From Pontibacter korlensis (GTDB lineage Bacteria; Bacteroidota; Bacteroidia; Cytophagales; Hymenobacteraceae), in contig NZ_CP009621.1 in assembly GCF_000973725.1 (NCBI RefSeq), positions 1,617,501-1,681,500 on the forward strand: a stretch of 64,000 nucleotides of DNA, in the 5' to 3' direction. The notes under the pieces are model-generated. The model searched no databases and was not told the origin of the DNA. It saw only the letters and a list, made by a program, of their open reading frames with translations. The translations under genes were made by a program, and so were the position numbers. This document shows positions 17,314-26,651 of this stretch, one piece after another (the first letter of the stretch is position 1; every line of letters begins with the position of its first letter).

Positions 17314-18141
17314 ATGAGTAAAAAATTATCAACCCTCAGTAATCTAAACCAACGAATCATAGTAGGGGTGCTGGGCGCCGCGTTGTTTGTAGGGAGTATC
17401 TGGTATAGCGAGTGGACCTATTATCTGTTGTTTCTGGGGCTTACCCTGCTAGGCATCTCTGAGTTTTATACTTTGGTAGGAGTGCAGGGTATGAGGCCTA
17501 ATAAGCCACTGGGGCTTATGCTTGGCGGTGTGTTCTTTACGTCTGTATTTCTGGTGCAGAAAGACTCTGCTCCCGGAGAGTTATTGTACCTCTCTTTACC
17601 GTTGCTGTTTCTGGTATTTATCGCTGAAATGTACCGCAAGAAGCCGCAACCTTTCACCAACATTGCTTTCACTATAACCGGTGCGGCCTATGTGGCTGGC
17701 CCGTTTGGGCTGTTGCACCTGCTGGGATACCTGGGCGGCGAGTACAGCTGGCAGCCTATACTTGGCCTGATGCTGCTTATTTGGGCATCAGATACCGGTG
17801 CATATATAGCAGGTAAGAACTTTGGTAAACATAAACTGTTCGAGCGCGTATCGCCTGGCAAGACCTGGGAAGGTTGGATTGGCGGTACCATATTGGCTGT
17901 GCTGGTTGGCTACGGTATGTCCTTCGTGTTTATGGACCTAGAGGTGTACCAATGGATAGGCATGGCGGTATTGGTAGCCATTTTCGGGGTTCTTGGAGAC
18001 CTTTCGGAGTCTATGCTTAAGCGCAGCCTTGGCGTAAAAGACTCAGGCACACTGTTGCCAGGCCACGGTGGCCTTCTCGATCGTTTCGACAGCCTCTTAA
18101 TGGCTATTCCATTCATTGTTGCCTTCCTCCAGATCTTCTAA
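17314..18141 (+). CDS. cdsA: Phosphatidate cytidylyltransferase
   Basis: A 275-residue CDP-diacylglycerol synthase that activates phosphatidate with CTP, the entry to phospholipid head-group synthesis in the inner membrane. About eight membrane helices are visible. The diagnostic C-terminal signature SMLKRSLGVKDSG followed by LLPGHGGLLDRFDS is intact. The N-terminal basic start MSKKLSTLSNLNQRIIVG is usual. Psd, a later step of the same pathway, lies 1.5 kb downstream, separated by the dehydrogenase gene. Confidence 0.95.
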   Translation: MSKKLSTLSNLNQRIIVGVLGAALFVGSIWYSEWTYYLLFLGLTLLGISEFYTLVGVQGMRPNKPLGLMLGGVFFTSVFLVQKDSAPGELLYLSLPLLFLVFIAEMYRKKPQPFTNIAFTITGAAYVAGPFGLLHLLGYLGGEYSWQPILGLMLLIWASDTGAYIAGKNFGKHKLFERVSPGKTWEGWIGGTILAVLVGYGMSFVFMDLEVYQWIGMAVLVAIFGVLGDLSESMLKRSLGVKDSGTLLPGHGGLLDRFDSLLMAIPFIVAFLQIF

Positions 18142-18241
18142 AAAATTTTGTAGCCTGCCCGTAGGAGGTTGCAAGTATAATTCTCAACTTTGCCTCGAAT
18201 TTATCAATGATTGATTACTCACACTAAATTTTATTGAGTAG

Positions 18242-19519
18242 ATGATGTTATATAAAGAGCCAGCACCGATCAAGGATAGGGAAAATCCTTTCGAGTCGAT
18301 GATGTCGCGCTTCAACATTGCAGCTGAGGTGCTAGGGTTGGATGAGGAGGTGTACAACGTTCTTAAGTCTCCTACGCGTCAGGTAATAGTGAATGTGCCT
18401 GTTACGATGGATGATGGCAAGGTGCGTGTGTTCGAAGGCTTCCGTGTAATTCACTCTAACATTCTGGGCCCATCAAAAGGCGGTATCCGTTATGCCCCGG
18501 ATGTGTTTCTGGATGAAGTGAAAGCACTTGCTGCCTGGATGACCTGGAAGTGTGCTGTAGTTGACATTCCTTATGGTGGAGCAAAAGGTGGTATAATCTG
18601 TGATCCATACTCTATGTCTGCTGGCGAAATTGAACGCTTAACCAGAGCTTATACCTCTTCTTTGGTAGATATCTTTGGCCCTGACCGAGACATTCCAGCT
18701 CCGGATATGGGTACTGGCCCGCGTGAGATGGCTTGGCTGATGGACGAATACTCTAAAACAAAAGGCTCTACCGAACACGCTGTAGTAACAGGTAAACCGC
18801 TGGTATTAGGTGGTTCGCTTGGCCGTGTAGAGGCTACTGGCCGTGGTGTAATGGTGTCGGCAATGGCTGCGATGGATAAACTGGGTATGGATCCTAATAA
18901 ATCAACAGCTGTGGTACAGGGCTTCGGTAACGTAGGTGCCTGGGCAGCTAAGCTGATGGCTGAGCGTGGCGTTAAAATACTTGGTGTTAGTGATGTGAGC
19001 GGTGCTTACTGGAATGACAACGGTATTGATATTGAGGAGGCTATTGAGTATAAAAATGCACACAACGGCCGTCTTGAGGGCTACAAAGGTGCAGAGCAAA
19101 TGGATCCGGGCGAACTGCTTACTACTAAAGTGGACGTGCTGGTACCGGCCGCTGTGGAAGACGTTATCACGATCCACAATGTAAACAAGATCCAGGCCCG
19201 CCTGATTGTAGAAGGTGCCAACGGTCCAACCTCTTATAAGGCTGACAATATCATCAACGAGAAAGGTATTATGGTAGTGCCGGATATTCTCGCTAACTCT
19301 GGAGGTGTTACCGTGTCATACTTCGAGTGGGTGCAAAACCGCATGGGCTTTAAATGGACACTGGACCGCGTAAATGAGCGTGCCGAGCGCATTATGAACG
19401 AGGCCTTTGAGCGTGTGTATGCAGCATCGCAGAAGTATAATGTGCCAATGCGTATTGCAGCCTACATTGTAGCAATCGATAAAGTTGCCATGACATACAA
19501 ATATCGCGGGGGCTTCTAG
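18242..19519 (+). CDS. Glutamate dehydrogenase-type enzyme (Glu/Leu/Phe/Val family)
   Basis: A 425-residue amino-acid dehydrogenase, closer to classical glutamate dehydrogenase than the paralogue at 5412. SNILGPSKGGIRY and CAVVDIPYGGAKGGI supply the substrate-binding lysines and the catalytic Lys near residue 115; QGFGNVGAWAAK is the nucleotide motif. The length fits the hexameric bacterial GDH of about 420 residues. The predicted reaction is reversible deamination of L-glutamate to 2-oxoglutarate. Two ATGs are adjacent at the start (18242 and 18245). Confidence 0.92.
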   Translation: MMLYKEPAPIKDRENPFESMMSRFNIAAEVLGLDEEVYNVLKSPTRQVIVNVPVTMDDGKVRVFEGFRVIHSNILGPSKGGIRYAPDVFLDEVKALAAWMTWKCAVVDIPYGGAKGGIICDPYSMSAGEIERLTRAYTSSLVDIFGPDRDIPAPDMGTGPREMAWLMDEYSKTKGSTEHAVVTGKPLVLGGSLGRVEATGRGVMVSAMAAMDKLGMDPNKSTAVVQGFGNVGAWAAKLMAERGVKILGVSDVSGAYWNDNGIDIEEAIEYKNAHNGRLEGYKGAEQMDPGELLTTKVDVLVPAAVEDVITIHNVNKIQARLIVEGANGPTSYKADNIINEKGIMVVPDILANSGGVTVSYFEWVQNRMGFKWTLDRVNERAERIMNEAFERVYAASQKYNVPMRIAAYIVAIDKVAMTYKYRGGF

Positions 19520-19567
19520 AAAAATTTTTAGAGGAATAAGCGAAAGATTGTATAATTTTGAAGCAGG

Positions 19568-19601
19568 TAATAGCCCATCTATGTAACTGGATGGGCTATT
19601 A
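19568..19601 (+). terminator. Hairpin after glutamate dehydrogenase gene
   Basis: 12-bp stem (TAATAGCCCATC 19568-19579 with 19590-19601), 10-base loop, followed by an AT-rich tract rather than a long T run. Confidence 0.65.
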
Positions 19602-19637
19602 TAACTTATAAAGTACCTGCGGCAAACATAAAATCGG

Positions 19638-20321
19638 ATGAAAATTCACAAGGAAGGACGGAAAATATTATTTTTTACATTGTTGATTTTGGTAGTGCTT
19701 AACCTGTTGCTCTACAACTTCAACGCAGAGAATGGTACCTTTAATAAAGTTTTTTCCGCCGTTTCAGCCGTTCTTTTCCTGTTAATCCTGCAGTTCTTCC
19801 GAAGCCCTTATCGTACTTTGCTGCTGCATGATGACTTGATTATTGCCCCGGCCGATGGCAAAGTGGTAGTAATTGAAGAGGTGGAGGAGCCGGAGTATTT
19901 CAAAGATAAGCGTAAGCAGATTTCTATTTTCATGTCGCCGATCAATGTGCACATCACGCGCAACCCTGTATCCGGCATCGTAAAATATTTTAAGTATCAC
20001 CCGGGGAACTACTTTGTAGCTTGGCACCCAAAATCAAGCACGCAGAATGAGCGTACTACCGTAGTGGTGGAATCTACGGCAGGGCCGGAAGTGCTTTTTC
20101 GCCAGATTGCCGGAGCTATGGCACGCCGTATTGTATGGTATGTGAATGAGGGCGACGAGGTGAGCCAGGGAGAAGAATTCGGCTTTATCAAATTCGGTTC
20201 TCGTGTAGACATCTTTGTGCCACTTGACACAGAAATCAAAGCCGAGTTGGGTCAGAAAACTAAAGGTGGCCAAACAGTAATCGCCCAGTTGAAGACGCCA
20301 CCACCAACTATCTTTGGGTAA
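19638..20321 (+). CDS. psd: Phosphatidylserine decarboxylase proenzyme
   Basis: A 227-residue short-type phosphatidylserine decarboxylase, which makes phosphatidylethanolamine. It has two membrane segments near the N-terminus (about 9-26 and 35-53). PADGKVV and SPINVHITRNP are typical family motifs. The self-cleavage site is the Gly-Ser of IKFGSRVDIF (Gly187-Ser188), where serine becomes the pyruvoyl group of the small subunit. The length fits the archaeal/Bacteroidota PSD-A subgroup. Phosphatidylserine synthase is not in the window. Confidence 0.94.
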   Translation: MKIHKEGRKILFFTLLILVVLNLLLYNFNAENGTFNKVFSAVSAVLFLLILQFFRSPYRTLLLHDDLIIAPADGKVVVIEEVEEPEYFKDKRKQISIFMSPINVHITRNPVSGIVKYFKYHPGNYFVAWHPKSSTQNERTTVVVESTAGPEVLFRQIAGAMARRIVWYVNEGDEVSQGEEFGFIKFGSRVDIFVPLDTEIKAELGQKTKGGQTVIAQLKTPPPTIFG

Positions 20322-20340
20322 AACAATGGACATAAAGCAT

Positions 20341-20389
20341 AAAACAGAAAGGCCGCTGCAAGTATAAACTGCAGCGGCCTTTCTGTTTT
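20341..20389. terminator. 20-bp bidirectional terminator hairpin
   Basis: Perfect arms 20341-20360 and 20370-20389 (core AGGCCGCTGCA) between the convergent psd and msrC genes. The 9-base loop is AGTATAAAC and forms an AAGTATA word with the last stem base. Confidence 0.9.
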
Positions 20390-20405
20390 ATAAAGCTTGA
20401 AGCGT

Positions 20406-20888
20406 TTAGTACCAGCTTTCTACGAGTTTCATCAGTTGCTCCAGATACTTTTGGTCTACTGCATCAAAGTCGTTGAGCTTGTCGCTGTCGACATCTAGCA
20501 CCAGTTTTACCTCGCCATCTTTTATGGCTGGCAACACAATTTCTGACTTAGAGTCGCTGCTGCAGGCAATATGACCAGGAAAAGCCTCCACATCAGGAAC
20601 TAAGATAGTTTTCTGCTGAGTATAGCAGGCACCGCAAACTCCTTTGTGGTAAGCTATGCGTGTGCAGGCAACAGGTCCTTGGAATGGCCCCAGTACCAGC
20701 TGTTCTTCCTTATTGAAGTACACGCCTACCCAAAAGAAGCCCATGCCCTGGCGCAGAGCAGCTACCATATTAGAGATGTTGGCTATAAGATCAGTTTCGC
20801 CTGTAGTTAATGCTTCTATTTGCGGAAGCAGCGCTTTATACTTTTCCTCTTTGCTTAAGTTAGCATCTACTATAAGAGACTCGGCCAT
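20406..20888 (-). CDS. msrC: Free methionine-(R)-sulfoxide reductase (GAF domain)
   Basis: A 160-residue single GAF-domain enzyme that reduces free methionine-R-sulfoxide. The family's cysteines are present: in GPVACTRI, in GVCGACYTQQ and in GHIACSSDSKSEIVLP. The ending LDVDSDKLNDFD is also characteristic. The length is normal for fRMsr. It follows ribD by 63 bases on the same strand and may share its transcript. Confidence 0.9.
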   Translation of the reverse strand: MAESLIVDANLSKEEKYKALLPQIEALTTGETDLIANISNMVAALRQGMGFFWVGVYFNKEEQLVLGPFQGPVACTRIAYHKGVCGACYTQQKTILVPDVEAFPGHIACSSDSKSEIVLPAIKDGEVKLVLDVDSDKLNDFDAVDQKYLEQLMKLVESWY

Positions 20889-20951
20889 AGTGTAGTTACG
20901 AATGAGAAATTGGGTAAATAAGTAATTTATGCTTGATTATCAGTAACGTTT

Positions 20952-21983
20952 TTATCTGTTATGGTAGTGCAACAGCTGATCAAGGCCTATGGTTTGAATG
21001 CTGCTCAATTTACCGAACGCCATACCTGGAGCCTTCACGCCGGCAGGTATAGTTTTGTGCAGGCTTTTAAAGACCAAAGCTTCGTCCCAAAGGTTAGCCT
21101 GCAGCAGGCTCTCCAGCAGAAAAGTGCCACCCTCTACCATCACCGACAGCACATTGCGCTGGTGCAGCTCCTGCATGATCTGCGGTAGCATGGGTTCATC
21201 CTCCCTCAGTTGCACAAAGTGTACATTTTCGCGGCTCTCCTGCTCTTTGTAAGTATAAACCACCGTAGGCTGGCTTCCGTCAAAAAGGTGAAGGTGAGGG
21301 GGGAGGAGCAGGTTTTTGTCTATCACAATGCGAAGCGGGCTAGAGCCATGCCAGAGGCGCGTGTTCAGGCGAGGGTTATCGTAGAGGGCAGTACGACTGC
21401 CAACCATAATTGCCTGCTCTTCAGATCGCCATTTATGCACCAGCCTTTGTGCCAGCACTCCACTGATCTGCTCTTGTTGGTAGTTGGCTGCAGCGATAAA
21501 ACCGTCTGCTGTCTCGGCCCATTTAAGCGTAAGATAGGGGCGCTTTCGGCTGTGGAAAGTAAAGAAACGTCTGTTTAGTTCAAGTCCTTCTTCCTCCAGA
21601 ACGCCTACCTTTACCTGTGTTCCCGCCTCAAATAGCTTTTTGATGCCACGGCCCGCTACCAGTGGGTTAGGGTCAGTATTGCAGATAACTACATCCTTTA
21701 CACCATGGCTAATAAGCAAATCGGCACAGGGAGGGGTTTTGCCATAGTGCGAGCACGGTTCCAGTGTTACATATACGCGGCTCTTAGGTAACAAACTTTT
21801 ATCCTCTACTGAGGCAATAGCGTTCACCTCGGCATGCGGGCCGCCATGCTGTTTATGCCAGCCTTCACCAATAATCTGCCCGTCGTGCACCACCACACAA
21901 CCTACCATTGGATTGGGGCTGGTGCAGCCATTGCCTAGGCGAGCCAGCTCCAGGGCGCGTTGCATACATCTTTCGTCGGACAT
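20952..21983 (-). CDS. ribD: Bifunctional riboflavin deaminase/reductase RibD
   Basis: A 343-residue bifunctional enzyme of riboflavin synthesis. The N-terminal cytidine-deaminase-like domain has the zinc motif HAEVNAI near residue 48 and PCSHYGKTPPC near 75. The C-terminal reductase domain (from about 150) starts YLTLKWAETADG and contains MVEGGTFLLESLL. It performs deamination and then side-chain reduction of the pyrimidine intermediate. No FMN riboswitch is visible upstream; the leader holds a short AGTTAGAAG-type repeat instead. Confidence 0.94.
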   Translation of the reverse strand: MSDERCMQRALELARLGNGCTSPNPMVGCVVVHDGQIIGEGWHKQHGGPHAEVNAIASVEDKSLLPKSRVYVTLEPCSHYGKTPPCADLLISHGVKDVVICNTDPNPLVAGRGIKKLFEAGTQVKVGVLEEEGLELNRRFFTFHSRKRPYLTLKWAETADGFIAAANYQQEQISGVLAQRLVHKWRSEEQAIMVGSRTALYDNPRLNTRLWHGSSPLRIVIDKNLLLPPHLHLFDGSQPTVVYTYKEQESRENVHFVQLREDEPMLPQIMQELHQRNVLSVMVEGGTFLLESLLQANLWDEALVFKSLHKTIPAGVKAPGMAFGKLSSIQTIGLDQLLHYHNR

Positions 21984-21984
21984 A

Positions 21985-22023
21985 GGACAGTTAAAAAGTT
22001 GGAGAGTTAAGAAGTTAGAAGAT
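21985..22023. repeat. AGTTAGAAAGTT-type intergenic repeat
   Basis: Units GTTAAAAAGTTGGAGAGTTA and AGAAGTTAGAAG in the leader between the divergent ribD and prmC genes. Same family as the block at 15098-15250. Confidence 0.55.
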
Positions 22024-22122
22024 TACTTAAAATAGGGTCTTGGCGCAATCACGATGAGCCAAAGGTGGCTTTATCAGCACTTCCTAACATTTAAACCTTA
22101 TAGCTTTCTACCTCAGAAAGCC

Positions 22123-22130
22123 TACTTTTG
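22123..22130 (+). promoter_or_regulatory. Bacteroidota-type -7 element for prmC (TACTTTTG)
   Basis: Exact TAnnTTTG match 33 bases before the GTG start of prmC. No clean -33 TTTG at the usual distance. Confidence 0.5.
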
Positions 22131-22162
22131 CAAAGATACCTAAATCAAGAGAAAGTATAGAC

Positions 22163-23017
22163 GTGGCTACTATTCAACAGTTACAGCAAATCGTTCGGGA
22201 AAGTATAAAAGGTACACACTCAGAGCCAGAAGTAGCAAGTATAGCTCAACTGGTGCTGGAGCATGTACTGCAAAAGAACCGGGTGCAGCTATCGCTGTCG
22301 CAGCAGGAAGAGGTAGCTCCCGAGCAGGTGGCGCAGGTAGAACAGATGGTGCAGCGACTACAGAAGCATGAGCCGGTGCAGTATGTGTTGGGGGTGGCGC
22401 ATTTCTATGGTCTGGAGCTACAGGTGGATGAACGTGTGCTAATACCAAGGCCCGAGACGGAGGAGTTAGTTGATTTGGTGCTGCGAGAGCATAAAGGGCA
22501 GGAGGGGCTACAAGTGCTGGATATTTGTGCAGGCAGTGGGTGCATTCCATTGGCCTTGGCAGCAAATTTGCCCCGTGCACAAGTATACGGCCTTGAGGTA
22601 TCGGAAGGAGCATTGAAGGTAGCCAAAGCTAATGCCAGAGAGTATAACCTGCTAGTAGAGTGGATACAGGCGGATATTTTTGAGCCAGTGCCTCGTATAG
22701 CTGCTGAGTCCTTAGATATTATCACGAGTAATCCGCCCTATGTGCTTGAAGAGGAGAAGATGCAGATGCGGCAGAACGTACTGCAGTATGAACCCCACCT
22801 GGCGCTGTTCGTGCCTGACCAGGATCCGCTTAAATACTACAAAAGAATAACTGAGGTGGCGCTACAGCTTCTGAAAAAAGGTGGTAACTTATACTTTGAG
22901 ATAAACGAGCGCTACGGCCAGCAGGTGCAAGAGCTTCTAAACCAAGCAGGCTTTGCAGAGGCGGAGGTAGTTGAGGATTTGTTTGGCAAGGAGCGCATCG
23001 TTAAGGGCATACGATAG
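22163..23017 (+). CDS. prmC: Peptide chain release factor N5-glutamine methyltransferase
   Basis: A 284-residue SAM-dependent methyltransferase that methylates the GGQ glutamine of release factors 1 and 2. The N-terminal helical domain ends in PVQYVLGVAHFYGLEL. RVLIPRPETEELVD is a signature of PrmC. The SAM motif is LDICAGSGCIPLALA near 118, and the catalytic NPPY is in ITSNPPYV near 192. The start codon is GTG (ATIQQLQQ follows). Confidence 0.95.
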   Translation: MATIQQLQQIVRESIKGTHSEPEVASIAQLVLEHVLQKNRVQLSLSQQEEVAPEQVAQVEQMVQRLQKHEPVQYVLGVAHFYGLELQVDERVLIPRPETEELVDLVLREHKGQEGLQVLDICAGSGCIPLALAANLPRAQVYGLEVSEGALKVAKANAREYNLLVEWIQADIFEPVPRIAAESLDIITSNPPYVLEEEKMQMRQNVLQYEPHLALFVPDQDPLKYYKRITEVALQLLKKGGNLYFEINERYGQQVQELLNQAGFAEAEVVEDLFGKERIVKGIR

Positions 23018-23068
23018 CTTATGCACAGAAAATAAGGAGTAAATTATTCGATGTAAAAGTTAAAATTG

Positions 23069-23076
23069 TACTTTTG
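23069..23076 (+). promoter_or_regulatory. Bacteroidota-type -7 element before nucleotide-sugar operon
   Basis: TACTTTTG matches TAnnTTTG. It is about 150 bases before the first gene, which predicts a long 5' leader of unknown function. Confidence 0.45.
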
Positions 23077-23229
23077 CAGCAAAGTATACTCTGCGCAGGC
23101 GTGCTGAAGCATTAGCTACTATAAAGTTGTACTGCTCGCTTATGATAGGTCGTTCCATTCACGTTTTGTGGAGTGGCACTAATCAAATACTAGTAAAATA
23201 CTTGAACAGACTAAACAAACATAATCAAC

Positions 23230-24519
23230 GTGTACCAGGAAATACTTAATAAAGAAGCCAAACTTGCAGTTATTGGCTTAGGCTACGTAGGATTGCCTAT
23301 TGCATTAGCCTTTGCTAAGAAAGTAAAAGTAATCGGGTTTGATATAAACTCGAAGCGCGTAGAATTAATGCGCAACAACATTGACCCAAGTGGAGAGTTG
23401 GAGAGCAGCGAATTTGAGGGGGCAGACATAGAGTTTACTGATAGTCTTGATGTACTGCGCGAGGCCTGCTTCTTTATTGTGGCTGTTCCTACACCTATCG
23501 ACGAGCATGCTCAGCCAGACCTAAAGCCACTTCTTTCTGCCTCTACTACTGTTGGTAAAGTGCTGAAGAAAGGTGACTATGTCGTGTTTGAATCGACAGT
23601 GTATCCTGGTTGCACGGAGGAAGACTGTGTACCAGTACTGGAGCGTGAGTCAGGGTTGAAGTTTGGTGAAGACTTCAAAGTAGGTTATTCACCGGAGCGT
23701 ATAAACCCAGGTGATAAGGAGCATACTTTGGCAAAGATTGTGAAAGTTGTCTCTGGTAGCGATCCGGAGGCAGCCGAAGAAATTGCGCAAGTATATGAAC
23801 TAGTGATTGATGCAGGTGTACACCGTGCTTCTACTATCAAAGTGGCTGAGGCTGCCAAAGTGATTGAGAACACACAGCGTGACCTTAACATTGCGCTCAT
23901 GAACGAGTTGTCCATCATCTTTGATAAGATGAACATCAACACTTATGAGGTTTTGGAGGCTGCAGGCACTAAATGGAACTTCCTGCGTTTCTCTCCTGGT
24001 CTGGTGGGCGGCCACTGCATCGGTGTAGATCCATACTACCTGACTTACAAAGCCAAGGCATTAGGTTATGATGCCAAAGTTATCCTCAGCGGTCGCAGCA
24101 CCAACGATAACATGGGCGCGCATATCGCCAACAAACTGGTGAAAATGATGATCATGCGCGGCAAGAATGTTTCTCAGACGAAGGTGCTGGTAATGGGAGC
24201 TACTTTCAAGGAAAACGTAGAAGATATTCGTAACTCTAAGGTAGTAGATGTGATTCGTGAGTTGAGGAGCTTCAATGTAAATGTTGAGGTAGTGGATCCC
24301 TACGCAAGCTCTGAAGAACTGCAGCACGAGTATGGTTTTGGTCTGGTGGAAGAGGCTGGTAAGGACTATGATGCTGTTGTGGTGGCTGTGCCGCACAAGC
24401 CGTACCTGGAACTGGATGAGAACTATTTCAAGTCAATCATGAACGGTAGTCCTATTCTTGTGGACCTGAAGGGCATCTTCCGCAACAAGATTTCTGAAAT
24501 AGAATATAAGAGTTTATAA
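23230..24519 (+). CDS. UDP-sugar 6-dehydrogenase (TviB/WbpA-type)
   Basis: A 429-residue nucleotide-sugar dehydrogenase that oxidises C6 of a UDP-hexosamine to the uronate using NAD. VIGLGYVGLPIALAFA near residue 14 is the dinucleotide motif. The catalytic Cys is in GLVGGHCIGVDPYYL near 260, and VLVMGATFKENVEDIRNSKV is the C-terminal domain motif. GHCIGVDPYYL and the overall length fit the UDP-GlcNAc/UDP-GalNAc dehydrogenase group rather than UDP-glucose dehydrogenase. GTG start. First gene of a five-gene operon; with the epimerase at 26652 it could make UDP-GalNAcA. Confidence 0.88.
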   Translation: MYQEILNKEAKLAVIGLGYVGLPIALAFAKKVKVIGFDINSKRVELMRNNIDPSGELESSEFEGADIEFTDSLDVLREACFFIVAVPTPIDEHAQPDLKPLLSASTTVGKVLKKGDYVVFESTVYPGCTEEDCVPVLERESGLKFGEDFKVGYSPERINPGDKEHTLAKIVKVVSGSDPEAAEEIAQVYELVIDAGVHRASTIKVAEAAKVIENTQRDLNIALMNELSIIFDKMNINTYEVLEAAGTKWNFLRFSPGLVGGHCIGVDPYYLTYKAKALGYDAKVILSGRSTNDNMGAHIANKLVKMMIMRGKNVSQTKVLVMGATFKENVEDIRNSKVVDVIRELRSFNVNVEVVDPYASSEELQHEYGFGLVEEAGKDYDAVVVAVPHKPYLELDENYFKSIMNGSPILVDLKGIFRNKISEIEYKSL

Positions 24520-24531
24520 AAAATTAGACTG

Positions 24532-25563
24532 TTGGCAAACGAAAAGATATTGGTAACCGGAGGCGCAGGCTATATCGGCTCTCACACCGTGGTGGAGCTG
24601 GTGGAAGCAGGATACGAGCCTGTGATTATAGACAACTTCTCTAACTCAGAGGAGAGTGCACTTGAGGGAATTGCAGATATACTTGGTCGCAATGTACCTT
24701 GTCACCGCATCGATTGTACTGATGTTGAGGCGTTGCGGCAGGTGTTTAGACAGGAACAGAATATACAAGGTGTAATCCACTTTGCAGCTTATAAGGCTGT
24801 AGGGGAATCAGTGTCGGAGCCACTAAAGTACTACCACAATAATGTAGGCTCTCTTGTAGCGCTGCTGCAGGTGATGGATGAGTTTAAGGTGCCTAGCCTG
24901 GTGTTTTCATCATCCTGCACGGTGTATGGCATTCCGGATAAGTTGCCTGTAACGGAAGAGACGCCGGTGCAGAAAGCTAACTCTCCATATGGAAATACTA
25001 AAAAGGTATGTGAAGAGGTTCTTACTGATCTCGCTAGCAGCGGGAAAAGTCAGCTTAAATCCATTGCTCTGCGTTACTTTAACCCTATTGGAGCCCACCC
25101 CTCAGCAAAGATTGGAGAGTTGCCACTAGGGGTGCCAAATAACTTAGTGCCTTTTATTACACAAACAGCGGCAGGAATACGTGAGCAGCTTACAGTATTT
25201 GGGGATGACTATGATACACCGGATGGCACGTGTGTTCGGGACTACATTCATGTGGTAGATTTGGCAAAAGCACACGTGGTGGCAGTAGAGCGTTTGCTGC
25301 AGGGCAAAGCTGACAGCATTGAATTCTTTAATGTAGGCACAGGTACAGGTAATACTGTACTAGAGGCGATCAAAGCTTTTGAGAAGGCATCAGGGCAGAA
25401 GCTGAACTATAAAGTAGGTCCACGCCGTGCCGGTGATGTGCCTAAGATATACGCTGACGTGACCAAAGCGACAGAGGTGCTTGGTTTCAAAACCACCAGC
25501 ACACTGGAAGAAGCGATGAAAAGCGCTTGGGATTGGCAAGTGTCTCTTCAGAAAGTAAAATAG
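24532..25563 (+). CDS. galE: UDP-glucose 4-epimerase
   Basis: A 343-residue GalE that interconverts UDP-glucose and UDP-galactose. Residues [18 protein letters not shown] bind NAD. The active site shows FSSSCTVYG with Ser and, further on, SPYGNTKK with the Tyr-x3-Lys pair. [20 protein letters not shown] and [15 protein letters not shown] are GalE-specific. The start is TTG, 12 bases after the upstream stop. Base composition is like the host's, unlike the next gene. Confidence 0.93.
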   Translation: MANEKILVTGGAGYIGSHTVVELVEAGYEPVIIDNFSNSEESALEGIADILGRNVPCHRIDCTDVEALRQVFRQEQNIQGVIHFAAYKAVGESVSEPLKYYHNNVGSLVALLQVMDEFKVPSLVFSSSCTVYGIPDKLPVTEETPVQKANSPYGNTKKVCEEVLTDLASSGKSQLKSIALRYFNPIGAHPSAKIGELPLGVPNNLVPFITQTAAGIREQLTVFGDDYDTPDGTCVRDYIHVVDLAKAHVVAVERLLQGKADSIEFFNVGTGTGNTVLEAIKAFEKASGQKLNYKVGPRRAGDVPKIYADVTKATEVLGFKTTSTLEEAMKSAWDWQVSLQKVK

Positions 25564-25574
25564 TAGATATTAAG

Positions 25575-26624
25575 ATGAAGGTATTGATTACAGGGGGTGC
25601 TGGTTTCATTGGTTCGCACGTGGTGCGGCTGTTCGTTACCAAGTACCCGCACTACCAGGTCTACAACCTCGACAAGCTCACCTACGCGGGCAACTTGGAG
25701 AACCTCTCCGACATCGAGGACAGGGAGAACTACACCTTCCTCAGGGGAGACATCGTGGACGCAGGCTACCTGGAGGAGATCTTCTCCGGGTATAAGTTCG
25801 ACGCGGTGATCCACCTGGCGGCCGAGTCGCACGTGGACCGCTCCATTACAGACCCCTTGGCTTTCGTCGAGACGAACGTGATCGGCACGGTGAACCTGCT
25901 GAACGCGGCCAGGAGGCACTGGAAAGATGACTTGGGCAAGCACCTGTTCTACCACATCTCCACCGACGAGGTGTACGGCTCGCTGGGCGAGCAGGGGCTC
26001 TTCACCGAGTCCACGGCCTACGACCCGCGCTCCCCGTACTCAGCCTCCAAGGCCTCTTCCGACCACTTCGTCAGGGCCTGGCACCATACCTACGGCCTGC
26101 CGGTGAAGGTGTCCAACTGCTCGAACAACTACGGCCCGAACCACTTCCCCGAGAAGCTCATCCCGCTGGCGATCCACAACATCAAAAGCGAAAAGCCGGT
26201 GCCGGTGTACGGTAAAGGAGAGAATGTGCGTGATTGGCTCTACGTGCTCGACCACGCGAGGGCCATCGATGTGATCTTCCATGAGGGCAGGGTGGGCGAG
26301 ACCTACAACATCGGCGGGGTGAACGAGTGGCGCAACCTGGACCTAATCCACTTGCTCTGCGATGTGATGGACCAGAAGCTGGGGCGCGAGAAGGGCCACT
26401 CGAGAAAGCTCATCACCTTTGTCAAGGACCGCGCCGGCCATGACCTGCGCTACGCCATCGACTCTTCGAAGCTGATGCGTGAGCTGGGCTGGAGGCCGTC
26501 GGTGACCTTCGAGGAGGGCCTGAGCAAGACGGTGGACTGGTACCTGGAGAACCCCGGGTGGCTCGAGAGCGTCACCTCCGGAAACTACCAGAGCTACTAT
26601 GAGCAGCAGTACACAAACAGATAA
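25575..26624 (+). CDS. rfbB: dTDP-glucose 4,6-dehydratase, GC-rich
   Basis: A 349-residue dTDP-glucose 4,6-dehydratase, which makes dTDP-4-keto-6-deoxyglucose. [19 protein letters not shown] binds NAD; the catalytic [13 protein letters not shown] (Thr-Asp-Glu) and [12 protein letters not shown] (Tyr-x3-Lys) are intact. Start chosen at ATG 25575; the longer frame begins inside galE. Apart from the first 50-70 bases, the gene is markedly richer in G+C (sampled 60-base lines 57-72%, against about 50% in galE). It prefers codons such as AAC, CTC and AGG, and it lacks the AAGTATA word. This suggests transfer or replacement from a different background. Confidence 0.95.
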   Translation: MKVLITGGAGFIGSHVVRLFVTKYPHYQVYNLDKLTYAGNLENLSDIEDRENYTFLRGDIVDAGYLEEIFSGYKFDAVIHLAAESHVDRSITDPLAFVETNVIGTVNLLNAARRHWKDDLGKHLFYHISTDEVYGSLGEQGLFTESTAYDPRSPYSASKASSDHFVRAWHHTYGLPVKVSNCSNNYGPNHFPEKLIPLAIHNIKSEKPVPVYGKGENVRDWLYVLDHARAIDVIFHEGRVGETYNIGGVNEWRNLDLIHLLCDVMDQKLGREKGHSRKLITFVKDRAGHDLRYAIDSSKLMRELGWRPSVTFEEGLSKTVDWYLENPGWLESVTSGNYQSYYEQQYTNR

Positions 26625-26651
26625 GATTTGAATTTTCGTAATAGAGATAAT

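Noticed and set aside
20889..22160. FMN riboswitch upstream of ribD
   Set aside because: The leader is under 180 bases, contains only the repeat and AT-rich sequence, and lacks the RFN element's conserved helices.
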